A stretch of 64,000 nt of DNA from Clavelina lepadiformis (taxonomy: Eukaryota > Chordata > Ascidiacea > Aplousobranchia > Clavelinidae). The translations under genes and the position numbers were made by a program. The notes beneath the pieces are model-generated. The model had not been told where the DNA came from and ran no database searches. It worked only from the letters and a program-made list of their open reading frames with translations. Below, piece by piece: positions 45,293-58,300 of the stretch. Positions within the stretch are counted from its first letter, which is position 1; the number at the start of each line of letters is the position of its first letter. The stretch spans positions 5,704,977 to 5,768,976 of the forward strand of contig NC_135248.1 in NCBI RefSeq assembly GCF_947623445.1. Direction: 5' to 3'.

Positions 45293-48200
45293 AATGGTCA
45301 AGTTCAGAATATTCAGTAGTTTTGATTTTTTAAAGCCACCAAGTATTAGCAAATGTTGTGAGGTTTAAAACTTACATTTTGTATGGAAACTACAGTAACG
45401 CTACAGCTCATAAACCTCTTCAAGTAAGGTGTATATAGACTATGCGTGACATTATTTTTGCGGCCGATTTTTGATGTTCCAGTAAATTCACGCTGAATGG
45501 TGCAGTTTTGAGCTTTTTTGTTTAGTACAGTATATACTTTTGAAAAGTGGAGGCAGAAAGCAGATTATACGAAAATGGCACCATTTTTCTTATGCGTGAG
45601 TTTTATGAAATTTGCTAGTGAGCGATATTTACGTTAACTATAGATTCATATACGTGGCAGCAAAACAAAGCGAAATTTCAAAACTTCTAGCTATTTTTTT
45701 TTTGTTACCGCAGCAAAAACTGAATGATATATATGCTTTTTGTGCGGATAAAGTCCTCGTATATCTCAATTGACTTGATTTGACTCGAGTCCCTTCTTTC
45801 AAGGACTAGTCTTGACTTGCGACGTTTAATGACGTAATAAAGACCTGGTTCAGATGACTTTTACAACTTTTGGGTTTCTTTTGTTTTGGGACAACTTTAG
45901 TTCTTTTCGAACGGAAAACCTATATATGTATGCTTATTGGGGAAGCAGTTTTTAAGTACTGTATAATTCACCAGTCATGTTTTTGTTTCAGGCAAAACCA
46001 GTGCTTGTATGTAACGTCCATCGGCGGTCATGTATTACGTAATTTTAACTGGATGAAGATAGTTCGATTGGTTTTATAAGAACATGCTCAAGAAACTTCA
46101 AGGAACAGGATAGCTACTCTTAAAATCCTATCTTAAATTTTTAATCACACTGTATATACATCTGTTAGTTAATACTTGTCAGCTGGGGCAAGACTCTTGA
46201 TGATGAGAATATTGTCTGCTAGTATGTTTGTAGGTTTTTTTGCAAAAAATTGTACAAAAACTGCGGCTTGGTGTGTAAACTGTAAAAATAATTTTCCTTG
46301 TAAAAATAGTAGAAGATAAAAAAAACAGATTTAAATGTTCTGGTTTAAGAAACAAATTAGATCTTGAATTTTTGTTCTGAGTTCTTAAAAAGGAAAAAGT
46401 TTGATTTGTTTTTCATAGGCTACATTAATTCATTTCATTTTTAGCTTTTTTGCGCGATGTGAGCAAACAAACAAACAAACAACAGTGCTTTAGTTGATGA
46501 TAGTGAGCGCTTATCCGCTAGAGCGCTGGAAAAAGTGACAAAACTAAAAAGGTTTAAAATGTGCAAGAAAATGTCGGTAGTATTAATGTGATGATGACAA
46601 CAAGCACAGTCACTAAACCCCAAAATAGTAAAATATATACGTATAACCTTTTATATTTTAAGCGTACTGGTAGCTTATTGAGATGTTTTACGGTGCTTAG
46701 TAACAAATCGGTAACCAGTTGTAATAAAAGCATTCAAAAGTTAATTGCTTGTAAATCCTGTTGTTTTTGATTTCTTTAGAAAGAACTTGATCTTTTCAGA
46801 CAGCACTGTGTGTTTACTAGCCTTATCTTGCAAAATAGTCGACTAAAAGAAGTATACTATAAAGCCTGTGTATGGAACGTTTATGAGAGAAATTCGCTTC
46901 CCTACCAGAAACAATACACTAGACTATACCGTCCGTGACAGCGTCAAAGGTAGAAGTAGAATATTTTGCTACCACGGCAAATTCAGTTAGCTTTCTCTTC
47001 GATGACCATCCTTGATGGTGGCTAATAAAATACACGAAACAAATGATGTTCTAAGTGAAATTAGAAGACAGGTGCACTTATTGCTATGTTTATGAGCTCG
47101 TAACGCCAGCGAACGCAACATAGTTAGAATAGAGTTATCCTGACGTAGGCAGAGAGGTGTTTTCCAGCAAAAGTTTGTTAATTACAACTTTATAATGCAC
47201 ATCAGAAAACCCAACATAAAAAATCTCAATTCGTACAGAAGCCCAGTTTCCCGTGGCCATCGTGTGATGGTGTTGGGGCTTGATGTCGAACCCTACCAGA
47301 CTGTACTGCAAAATTGCACATCGACGATGATTTTCAGTAAATGTGGTGACATCGACATTCCTGCGTGGTGCTTGTTGCATCTCTCTTTATTCATCGACTT
47401 GTACGTCGTCCGATATAGATGGAATAGTGCTGTGAGGAAAACCTTTTTATCAAAACATGGTTGAGCTGCAACGTATTGTACGATTGGATGTGCGCGTCAA
47501 ATATGTGATTGAAATAACAGTAGGACCGACTGAGCTCGAATAACCTGACTCCTTAAGTAATTGTGTCTATACCACACCAGCTGCAAGGCGCATTCCAACT
47601 GAGTCGTAATTACTGAACATAAGAATCTAAAAATAAAACAAAAAATATCAGGTATAAGTGGCAGCGTGTGCACCATATCACCTCTCCCCAGATAAGAACT
47701 AAAGAGTGAAAATACACGAAACCCAAAATCGAAAAAATTATTTTAACTTGAACAAAGCCGTAAAACTCACGACAAATTTTCAAACGAATAAAGTTTCACA
47801 ATAGTTAATTCGTTTATTTATTTCGATTCGTTTATGAAGGCATCATCTTTTTATTTTTAAAACACTTTTTTTCACTTTTCTGAGTGTATGATAGACGAAT
47901 AACTTTTTCTGTTGCTGCAGCCAATGTCCACATGACAAAAATCTAAACGATATGTTTAAAGGCATTATGGAATATATTACTTTAATACACTCTATTCTAT
48001 TAAATTCTTTTTTCCACTGATGAACATTACACTAAAAGCTATATAAAATTTTAGGGCTATAAATTTTGTTTTAATGAAATAAAAATAACTAATCTCACCG
48101 ACTAAAAATGTTAAACAAAATTTACTTAGCTGGAAAAGCGCTCATTGTGACAGGAAACAAGCTTTGAACTTACCGAAAAACGATTTTAACGAGCAAGAGC

Positions 48201-51200
48201 AAACATACGGTAACGCGAAATAGGACCAATCACACAAATTGATAAAAAATACCACTGTGTAAGGTTAGTGCGTATTGCGAAACCATCGGTATTCATTCCG
48301 TTTAACTAACCTTTCTGAAGCCTCTCAAACAATACAGCGTTGGTATGGGGTGCCTTAGAGTTAATTCCTGCATTGGACGCAGCACATAACTTTTACTGCG
48401 CTCTGTTTGCAGAAGCCTCCCAGTCAGCGCATTTTGCGTTTACAAAATGGTTGTAAAAATCGCCGTTAAACCGACCAACAAATTTTCTGTCAATTATTCA
48501 CAGCAGCCAGACGAGGTTTAATAGCTTTATTGTCTACTAAAATGTTAACACAAAGCCAGGTCTGTATTTTTAGTTGAGGTTTGTCACTTGGAGCCAAAGA
48601 TTCATTGTGCAGGCTAGAGATGAACACCTACAGATCAAATTCTCTAAAGTTGCAAAAATGAGTGTGTCGGGTATTATTTTTGAATTAAATGTATATTGAT
48701 TAAGCATAGAACTTATAGTTTAAAATAACATCATTGGCATAACGTCAATCTAGGTAGTTTTAAGTTGTGGAGTTGTAATTGTACCTCCAAAACTTTTTGC
48801 TGCCTACAAAGACGTGTGCACTGTCGGCTGAAAAGCAAACAGATTACAGTTATAATTATATCTATTTCTATTAGCCTGTTCTGGACTTGGCCTTGTTCCG
48901 TCTACAAATACAACTGAATACATCATCTTTTATGAAGGTCTCGAGTTTTCTTTACCCTGTTTCTGTGCGTTTGCCTACAACCGTTAGATGTCGCATAGGC
49001 AACACCGTGATAGGGTACCAGTGAAGCGAGGCGTTATCGACAATGTTTCAGTATAGCCTGTGTAGGCTATGTCAGAACAAAGGTTTGCTGCGTATCTTGG
49101 AAATTCCGTTACATGTAAGTGTATTGAAACGCTTGTGAGTACGTTTTTCGTTTTTTGTTTGTTGCCGGAAGAATGTTTTTCAGGTAAAATACTTTGAAAA
49201 TGAACTAGATAACAAGGTAGCAACAAGAGTGAAACAACAAACACATTTCAGACATAGTTTACTGAAGTCACGTAAGTTGACGATTTATTTTGAATAATGT
49301 GATCTTGATTTCTATTTTACTTGTAGTTGCACAAGGCAAATAACCAGGAACTAATCTGCAGACATCTTGTCCAAATGAAGAAAACTACAAAACTGATGTT
49401 GCCATTTTGTTACTGTTTTTATTCCTGAGTTTTGGTAGATTTTGGAATTTATTTTTTGACAGTTTATATGCGTAAACATTGTTACTGAATTAACAAAATT
49501 ATTAACAAAATTACCTGTTATTTGAGGTGGGTTTCAGTGGTTGAAGTGGTTTATTTGAAGAAAGCGAAAAATAAAGCTCGTAGAAATTTACATGAATACC
49601 TTTTCTTTTTTTCTGACTGCAAAAGATCAGAAAACCATAAAAAAGTGCACTAGGTCACACATTTGCATACTGTCTAGCGACTGGCCGTAATACAGCGCAA
49701 TAACTTAGTTTTCGTTGTTCACGGCAAGTGAAAAACTTTTTAATGGGGGGGATATAAAACAACGCCATAAAAAGCAGGATAGCAACGTACCCTGTGATGT
49801 GCCGGAAACGTCACTTCGAAAACATAGTTACCGTCAGCTCGTAAATTTAGCCGTAAAACCAGGTGCTGGCAAATGTTTTCTACCGTTATTTTATGTCAGC
49901 TATAAAATTGCAATCAGCCTAATCAATGCGAGACGGCGAATCGAAGTGGTTTGTTTGTGTTGTGTGACGGCATTGTAAAACCTTGCTGAGAATGTTTGGA
50001 AAAACGCCAGGTTAAATACACTTGAAAATAAAACTCCCAGCAAATTTCGTGATGGCGCGTCGTCATCGACCGACTTTTTGTAACTAAATGTATATGATGA
50101 AAACATTTTGTCCAGGACATATTCATTGTATTATGTGGAGGGAAAAGGTATAGGACTGCGTCAAATCCAACATTAGACTAAATATTACGCAGCAAGAATA
50201 TTGACCATTCCTGTTATCCTCACAAATCCGAATCTATCCAACAGATTCGGCTAGAATTCTTTATTTTTTTAAAACTAAGAAAACAAAAAACGTTGCAGTT
50301 TTCGCTTGTTAAGTCAACATCAAAGAAAATGAAATGTTTGCGAGTGTTGTCGCAACTTTACATTCCATTGCATTATACCTGGTGCTGGAGATGTTTACAT
50401 TTGACCACACACATGATCACTATGCCGTTACAAGTTGAAAATTCGACAGGATTACACTAAGTTATAATTGTTTTTTCCATAATGGGACTTTAATCAACGA
50501 ATATGTGACGCTTAGCCCTGTTCAGTAGATATAACAAACACTCCCCAATACGTCCAAGATTATACAAGAAATGAAATACAAATAATAAAAATGTGTAGAT
50601 ATCTTCAATAGGAGAGAATCTGTGGTTGAAAAGTCATTGTAAAGTCTTTGAATTGTGGAAAAAAACATTTCTGAGTTCAAAAATAAATATTCTAATGTAT
50701 ACTACGTCATGCTCTTTATTATGTGAGGACGTTCAAAGCAGATTTCATTCGCTTAAAGGTAGATGTCGCGCTTTGAACAATACATGTTATGGCGGTTTTG
50801 AGCTAGAACGGTGTTCCCCCAATTTACGACGATTCACCTACAGCCGGTATACGTAGAAAAGAAAAACATATAATCACCACAGCCAATTATTTCCGAAGCT
50901 TTCACGTCGGCTGTAATATCTGTTGTGTTTATGGTCGCCATAAAACAAGCTTAGCTTATCCGAAAGTCATTAAAATTCTTATTAACGTCATCTTCTGTCA
51001 AAAAGCTAACATGCCCGTTAACGGTTTTAGCGACGATCGATGAATTGGTTTGTGCAGTAACATGTAATACTTAAGGACATGGCATCTCCATTCCATCAAG
51101 CCAGATGTAAAGTGCATTATACTGCGTAGTTGCGAACAAATGCCGATAAAACTTTGGTAAACAACAACATAGGCCTACTTTTTCGATAAAACGTTAACAG

Positions 51201-53479
51201 GAAAACTTACAGATAAAAGAAACAAACTATTGCAATCAACAGATCTGTAAAAGAATTCTAAAATGCGGACTAAAACTAATAGACACTTTTTCCTTGAACC
51301 TACATGGAAATGATAGAAGATGTCAACTTAAACATTATCTATCTATCATGCTGTCGTTTTAATGTATATGGAGTAAGACCATATGATTTATAGTGAAGTT
51401 AGTCAATCAATCAGTAGGATAAACATTTCAAACATTATTTCCGGTTTATTAAAAATACTACTTGTAGCGTTAGAAAATAATCGTAGAAAATAATAATAGT
51501 TGAAAGGAATGCATTTTTTTTTAAATTTATTGTTCCGTCTGAAAACAGTGCAGCACAGAAAAGACAAGCGCTTTAATGGTAAGTAGAACCTCTTTCTCAC
51601 GAGCCTGCATGTTTAATTGCAGTCATATTATTGCTGTTCCGCATGGAGCGGTCTTTGATCTAGCGGTGTCTTTTTAGTGTAATTTATGTCTTGTCGACAC
51701 GTCAAAAAGACAGCACAATGACGACCGTCTCTTGTGATATTGCCGCAATAGTAACTTAACAAAAGAAAACGCACAGCAGTTTTCCATTTTAACAACTTCC
51801 GTGTTTTTCGAGTTTTAACTGGTCACTGATAACCAGACGGCTGCTTGATGTCAAGCGCAGTTGGTTGTGTTCTTTGTGTAAATATTACCTGTACAATTTA
51901 CCATTTAAATTGTAATTTAAAGTGTAAAATTTTTCACTGACGAAATATTGGGACTTGCTTAGAAGAAAATTTTGAAATCAGTCTTTTGTTATTGTTAACA
52001 TTACTATAAATAAACCAATGACTCTTCTGAAAACAGATTAGTGCTCGACATTGTCCACCATTTCAAGTCAAGGCAGCCTTTTGACGCTGTACGGTAGTAT
52101 AAATTACAAGATGAATACCCTACATTTAGAATAAGATATCTTGTACAGGATGACTTGTCGCTTTCTGACACTGTTTGAACAACGGTTGGTAACGAAATAT
52201 TTTTACTGCTATTTTTGCGTCACCTTTTGTGCCAGTAGATTGCTCAACCTAAGCCTAAGTTTTATGCAAACATTATCCAATAGCACTGTCATGTTTACAT
52301 ATTGAAAATAGGTTTAGGTATTAAATTCTAGCTTTGCAAAATGAAATAATATGTTAAAATTATTTGACGTCAACTGCTTTGAAATTCATGCATAATAAGC
52401 AGTGCTTAGCACTATACTACAGCAAAGTAAAACAAACCCAGGCGAAGCGTTTTTTACCTCTAAATTTATCACTGCGCCTGTATTAGAAAATATTAAAATA
52501 TCGGCTTGGCTGAGTCATAATTTAGTTTACTTTGAGTTAAAAATATTGTATCTGAATCAGTTTTCGCCATCACTCATAAAATTTATGCGATATTATTAGC
52601 TTGAGATACAGCAACGAAAAACAAACTTTACAACAACTGCTTTCCAGAAAACAAAGGGTTTATTAATATAACCGTTATCATAAATTCAGAATAACAAAAC
52701 AAGAAAAAAACGATTAAGAGGCAGTACGTTCCTGTAGGATTGGAATTATATGTCAATGGTTTATACATGTAGATAAACATTTTTGGTAAGTTAATCCAGT
52801 ATTTGATAATACCTATACTAAGACGAACTAATATACAATTTTGGAATAATCCAAACTTAACCAAATAAGTAGGCAATAAAGAGACGCTAAAGCATTGTGT
52901 ATACATCATAACAATTTTTCCTACTCATGTAGACAAGTTTGCAGTTGCACTGTTTACTGATACTGTAATCCACGTCCAATGCACGCTACAATTTAATTGA
53001 ATAAAACTATAATGCTGATATAATCGTTTCGATTTTTTCATGAAATAAATAAAATAATATTTCCACCCTTTGCAAAAATATTATTTCACCTAGCCTACTT
53101 TTCGAGATAAAGACATAAGAACTTTATATATAAAACGATATCGTGTAATACTAAGTAAGTTACAAAAATATATTTAAACGAATTCATATAAATATATAGC
53201 ACATACTAGTGGATCGTTTTATACCTTCACTATATTCATGACCAAAGTAAAATCTTTTTTATTACGACTTGAGACTTTTTATGTTCAAAATAAAATCACA
53301 CACTTGTCAGCCGAATCAAGGATTTTTAATAGAAGAATTAAAAGATTTTTCTGCCCGAATGACATGTTCGGTGACGAGTATTTACGTGTAGTTATTTTCT
53401 CGACGTATATATGCAAGCAGTTTTGGAGTTGGGAAGTGATTTCACTTTAAGCATTGTAATGCCTGAGCACGATTACAAT
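45293..53479. other. Gene-free interval 3' of the Hox gene
   Basis: About 8 kb with no exon that I can support; scattered frames of 60-90 codons lack family resemblance. It contains GACTCGAGT-type relic DNA near 45770-45830, a (CAAA)n run at 46467-46483 and a repeat fragment near 50290-50390. The length of unique-looking DNA beside a Hox gene is compatible with enhancers, but none can be named. Confidence 0.5.
50290..50390. repeat. Repeat fragment related to 17.87 kb
   Basis: AAATGTTTGCGAGTGTTGTC plus GCAACTTTACATTCC matches the piece at 17868-17916 with few changes. The flanking borders are not defined. Confidence 0.55.
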
Positions 53480-55275
53480 TTATCGTTGAGATGACATGTA
53501 ATTGTCACAATGAAGCGAGGAGACTTCCGCTGAACCGGACTCTCCCTGGACCTCGTCGTCGTCACCAGGAACGCTCTCTCCTCGATTTATCATCCTTTTC
53601 TTCTTCATTCGGCGATTCTGGAACCATATTTTTACTTGCCTGTCGCTTAGGCCGACTCGTCTTGCAATTTGTTCTCTCATTTCTCGGCTGATAAATTCAT
53701 TTGCTTCGAATTCACTCTCAAGCTCAGCCAGTTGATATTTGGTGTATGGACGACGTCGTCTTCGAGCGTGTGTGGTTCTCCCGACCACAGCTGTTGGAAA
53801 GTTCTGGCCTGGATTGGCTGTGTACGGGTGAGGATACGTCGAATGGGCCATCAAGGCCATTGATTCAGGAGGTACAACTATAGAAAAAGAAAGATAATGT
53901 TTAATTATAAAAAATTCCATTGATTTTGTTGTGGATAAGTTATGATTCTTTTTTCATTTTGAATGAAGTTAAAAAACAAGCCAAAAAATCCGATTTCAAA
54001 TATGGTGGTTGGAAAGCAGGTAATTAAAGGCTCCAGCAGTTTTCAAACAATACCTTTACATCTTCTCATTGTCAAACAACACAACAGTGATTAATTTGAG
54101 TAATTTGTAAACGCAAACCTTGGTTTGGGTTAAAACTGTTGGCGAAATCTTGTGGATTTTGCAAGCCAGGTTGATGATAGGGACCGTTGTAATAAGAATA
54201 AGGAAAGTGCTGATATTGACCAATTGGGGTGGTGTAAGGGTCCACTATAATAGACGAAATCGCTCTGCTTATAAATCGTTTATTTTCACAATTTATACTG
54301 CAAAAATCGGTCTTCAAACTTAAATTAGTATTAGCATTTATTTACTGCGTATCTGAATGATAAGTTATTAATATATTAACAAACTATGTAGTGAAGCATA
54401 CTTGGTGAAAAATAAATATTTTCTGTTGTCGGTAGAGACGAAGGGTTTTGCGACGTTACATCAACATAGTCTGGAAATTGTTTGTGATGGGCAATAGTAT
54501 AACCCGAGTTCGGTAGACAAGTATTTAAAGGCGGATGTCCGCAAGTTGTAGGGGTTCTATGGGGAAGATAATGTCCACTGGGCCTAGGCGGAACATAAGT
54601 ATGTCCATGAAGATGATTGGAACCCCGAAAAGCAAACGCATTTTCCTCTGGTTTTGTCGCGTCTGTAGTTTGCGATCTCCCGCGGGCTTCTGTTTCCAAA
54701 GTCGATGTGGACAAAGGACGGCCATTTTTTCTTTCAGCCGACGGGGAAGCGTTGCGTTTGTTCGGCGAAGATGGCAGTAATCCATCGGGGCTGGAATGTT
54801 TAAAGGCACTTTGTCGGACAAATGGCATAGAAGAATAACCGAATGATGTTCCTGGAAGCATTTCGCTTGAAACTTCCGGTTTGGAGGAGCGGGTTTGTAC
54901 ATTTGTAGTTGGCAGAGAATTTTCTTCATACAATCTTCCGTAGAATTCACCTTGAGGTCTCGGAACAGACTCTGCAGAGTATGAATGATGTAATTTTAAT
55001 GGATTGCCCCAGGACCCCCCATTCCTTGAGTTTTCTGGCACAAGTCCTTGATGTCTTACATCGATGTGCCTGTCGTAGCTTGGTATGGATTCGTACGAAG
55101 GCGATGGCGAATTCTTGGCGGGATTCATAAGCCCAGGATCCGGCGGACCGCTGCTTTCAGAACTTGTTACACTTGCAGCAAAAGCGCTTTCATGCAATCG
55201 AGTTGTATTGCTCATATTCCCCACAACAAAATTCATATTATAATGAAATTCAGGTATTTCAACCTCACCACTCAT
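53480..55275 (-). CDS. Hox12: Posterior Hox homeobox transcription factor, Hox12-like
   Basis: Sequence-specific nuclear DNA-binding regulator of posterior or tail development. Exons (transcript order): 54402-55275, 54119-54244, 53480-53877; phases join to 465 aa. The homeodomain is near the C-terminus, from [16 protein letters not shown] through [18 protein letters not shown] to [19 protein letters not shown]. The combination PYTK.QLAELE.EF..NEFI with [18 protein letters not shown] is closest to vertebrate Hox12, and differs from Hox13, which has QVTIWFQNRRVKEKK. The intron within the posterior N-terminal region is supported by [18 protein letters not shown] in exon 2. The N-terminal 290 residues are Ser/Pro/Asn-rich and unconserved. 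There is no anterior-type hexapeptide. The donor of exon 2 (GTTTGC) is weak. The frame is open upstream of the ATG to an acceptor at 55314 (encoding CFTWVGEYFNRY), so a longer N-terminus from a further exon is possible. Confidence 0.9.
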
Positions 55276-55314
55276 GTATCGATTAAAGTATTCGCCAACC
55301 CAGGTAAAACATTC

Positions 55315-58300
55315 CTAAAATTGTAAAAATAAATGTGAGAAAATTATTATAAACACTCCCGTTGATATGGTTTGACGAATTGGTTAAACAGCATAATAAG
55401 TGAATCGATTCCTCTTTATGCATCTATAAAAATTAACATGTAGGCTATTCACTAATGAGCTTATGGTCAATAAAGCAACAGTTAAAAGTGGCTACAGTGA
55501 TAATGTAGCAGCTTGTAGTAGTAAGTAATTTTATAGGAATATTAAAACGCGATAAAAAATGCCTTAAAGCCACAGTAACCAGAATTTACTACTGCTAAAA
55601 AAAGATCAAATTTTTTCTTTTTTCGGCTTTAATCGAATTAAAGTCAGCTGTCCTAAAATTACTGAAATTTTCACCATAAAAGATTTAATGCCGTCGTTTA
55701 CTGGGTTAATAGTTATAGCCAAGTTTGGTAAGAGTCGCGAACATGACTAATCTCGCTCCTTGATTGATGGACTGCGATTGATGGCAAAAAATGAAAGTAG
55801 TTTTTCGTACACAGCTGAAAATACTATAGGTTAATATAGAAAAACGCCAGCCAGTTCTTCTATACATGCCAAACTTGAAGAATAAATTTGGTTACGAAAA
55901 CTAAACGAAATTGGTTGTATCAGACCTGAACATTTTACGTAAAATTTCAGACACAAATATTTGTCTATAATTGCTGTGATTTATTGTTGGAAACTTATTT
56001 TTGGTTCAGAACAACAGTGGATTTTCTCGTATGGCTCATAACGTCATGCCTGTTTATTACACTTGGCAACACGAAATTCCACTGTTGATTTAAGCAGTCA
56101 ACTCCTTTCCATCTATGGAGGCCATGAACTGTCAATCACCTTAATCTTTCATTAGCTGGATATTACAAAAGATGAACCGGTTCCGACCGTAGATGCCGAT
56201 GCTCATACTTCTGAGAACGCTTCCTTTAACGTTGTATCACTTTTTAGTTTGTTTGCTTAAAATATAAAAACGCACTTTCAAAGTTTTATTCACAAATAAA
56301 AAAGTTGGAATAAAAAAATAAATTAATTTATCAACTTAACATGAGTCTAATATAAAATGATGTAATGGCCTGTCATAGGTTGTATCCGCCTTAAATTACT
56401 CATAAATCACGACCTTTTCGTTATTATGCCTGTCTGCTATACTTTTCGTATTACTTTTCTGTATATTTCCTTTGATTTTACAACCAGTAAAAGCCTGAAT
56501 GTTTCTCCAGTGCAACCAAAGTAACAAAATGGATTCTTTGGTAAAGACATTTTTGACAACTTCAATCTTTCAAGCAAAAATCTCCTTGTCGTATCGCTGA
56601 AGCTGAAAACGTAAACTGACTAAGTATTGGCATGGTTAATGGTAAATGATTACCTCCGGGAGGCGGCTCTCTTGATTTATGGCAGTGCATACAAAAGGGA
56701 AAGCAACCAGCAATTAATGCTTACAAAACAAAGACAGCGCCACGACAAGGCAAACCATTGTTTTATGGGCAGCTCCGCCAGCACGCACAGAGGTCTAATT
56801 TTTTTCCAAACTGTACCACATAATGTGTTTGCTCCTTGAAAATATCTCAACATCCATCCGATAAACATGACGTGTCAATTTTTTTTCAAACTTAGCATTA
56901 ATCTCTTTGTTGTTATATTGCAATGAACGCTTTTTGTCGAAATGTTTTGCCCTACTTATAATCCGAGAAGTGGTTTACATGTCATGAAATTTTATTTGCG
57001 TTTTGTGGCAAAACACTTGGCCCAGTACCTGTCATAATAACTTTAACAACTACGCTTTTAACAGATAATGGTTATAAACCTTCAAAGTACATATGCCACA
57101 TAGTACAGCCCAATATATGATTTACTTTAATCTGTCTCTAATGAGAACTAACGATGTTTCATATTTTCAAATATAATGAATATAAACTTAAGCAACCAAA
57201 AAACCTGCATAAAACTTCAAATTTATGAAGTTTGAGTTGAAAAAAACTCCATTCGTATGCTTTTAAAATCATTAAATACAAGCTCGAAAATGATCAAAGT
57301 TAGAGGTATGCATATGTAGCACGTTGTAACTTACTTCCAGCAGTGCACGTTGATCATATATTTCGTCCCAGAACATAGAGAACAATTTAGCACCGTTTTC
57401 ACATGGAATGGCCACGGTAAAATAGCTTATGACAGGTCATTAAGCAAAAGATCAGAGCCTGCATCCAGCAGTTTTGTGTTGCTATCCTGCTTATTCGTTG
57501 TTCACCAGTACTGGGTGATAGACTTCAAAGGCAAGGTGGCCGCAATATGGTGGCTGACAGACCTTGCATGGAGTTTTATTGCCTTTATTGTGTTAAACGA
57601 ACTTGTGATCGTGTTAATCGTAGCGTTTTACGGTGCTTCGTTTACGTATTCTTCGAGAAAGGTCCCACGTAGAACTGTAGATCTAATTGTGTTTCAATAC
57701 TTTCACGTATAAATACAAAAGTTTCTCGTTCATAAATTATCAGCTTATTCATTGTCTGTTGTTTACACAATAACCTGAATCAAACCAACTTGAAGTAAGG
57801 AGCAAAATTGAAACCAGCCAATCACTTTTTACGTTTGCATATTATATTCTCGTACTAGTAAAATCGAACTCCTACAGGACAAAATTTAAAAATAGGAGTA
57901 CTGCAACAGGTAGTGACACAGTGACGTTGTGTCTGTGTCGCACTTTGACTTGACTATGGGTTTAACGTATTCTACCTGGTTGTGCTGCTTGAAAACATTA
58001 AACATTTTGCAAAGGAAAAATGAAAGTTTTCACAAAAATAGATAGAAACATGGTTGAATAATAATCAGTGTCACTAAAAGTGGCATTTAATGCCTTCCTT
58101 GGAACTGCGGTCACACTTACTCCGGTCGTTATGCGGTGGGCGGATAAACGGTTTATTTGCCCATCCGACAGCCGAACGCATATTTTTCGCAGATTTATGT
58201 GATAGTCAATACGCATGTGGTAATGTTGACTACTGGCTTTTTGCCAGTGCAATGTGTCAGGATTTAGTGGAAAAATTATTTTAATGTAAACAAGGCGTTT

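Noticed and set aside
46441..46770. Pair of overlapping 60-70 codon frames near a (CAAA)n run
   Set aside because: Low-complexity context and no conservation cues.
49715..49978. 87-codon + strand frame
   Set aside because: No ATG-supported family match, no poly(A) or splice context, and competing - strand frames over the same bases.
54525..54950. 141-codon - strand frame overlapping the Hox12 first exon
   Set aside because: Alternative frame of the real Hox12 exon; no splice or domain support.
57350..57712. 120-codon hydrophobic frame on the + strand
   Set aside because: No ATG at its start, no splice context, no recognised domain; likely chance in the Hox intergenic DNA.
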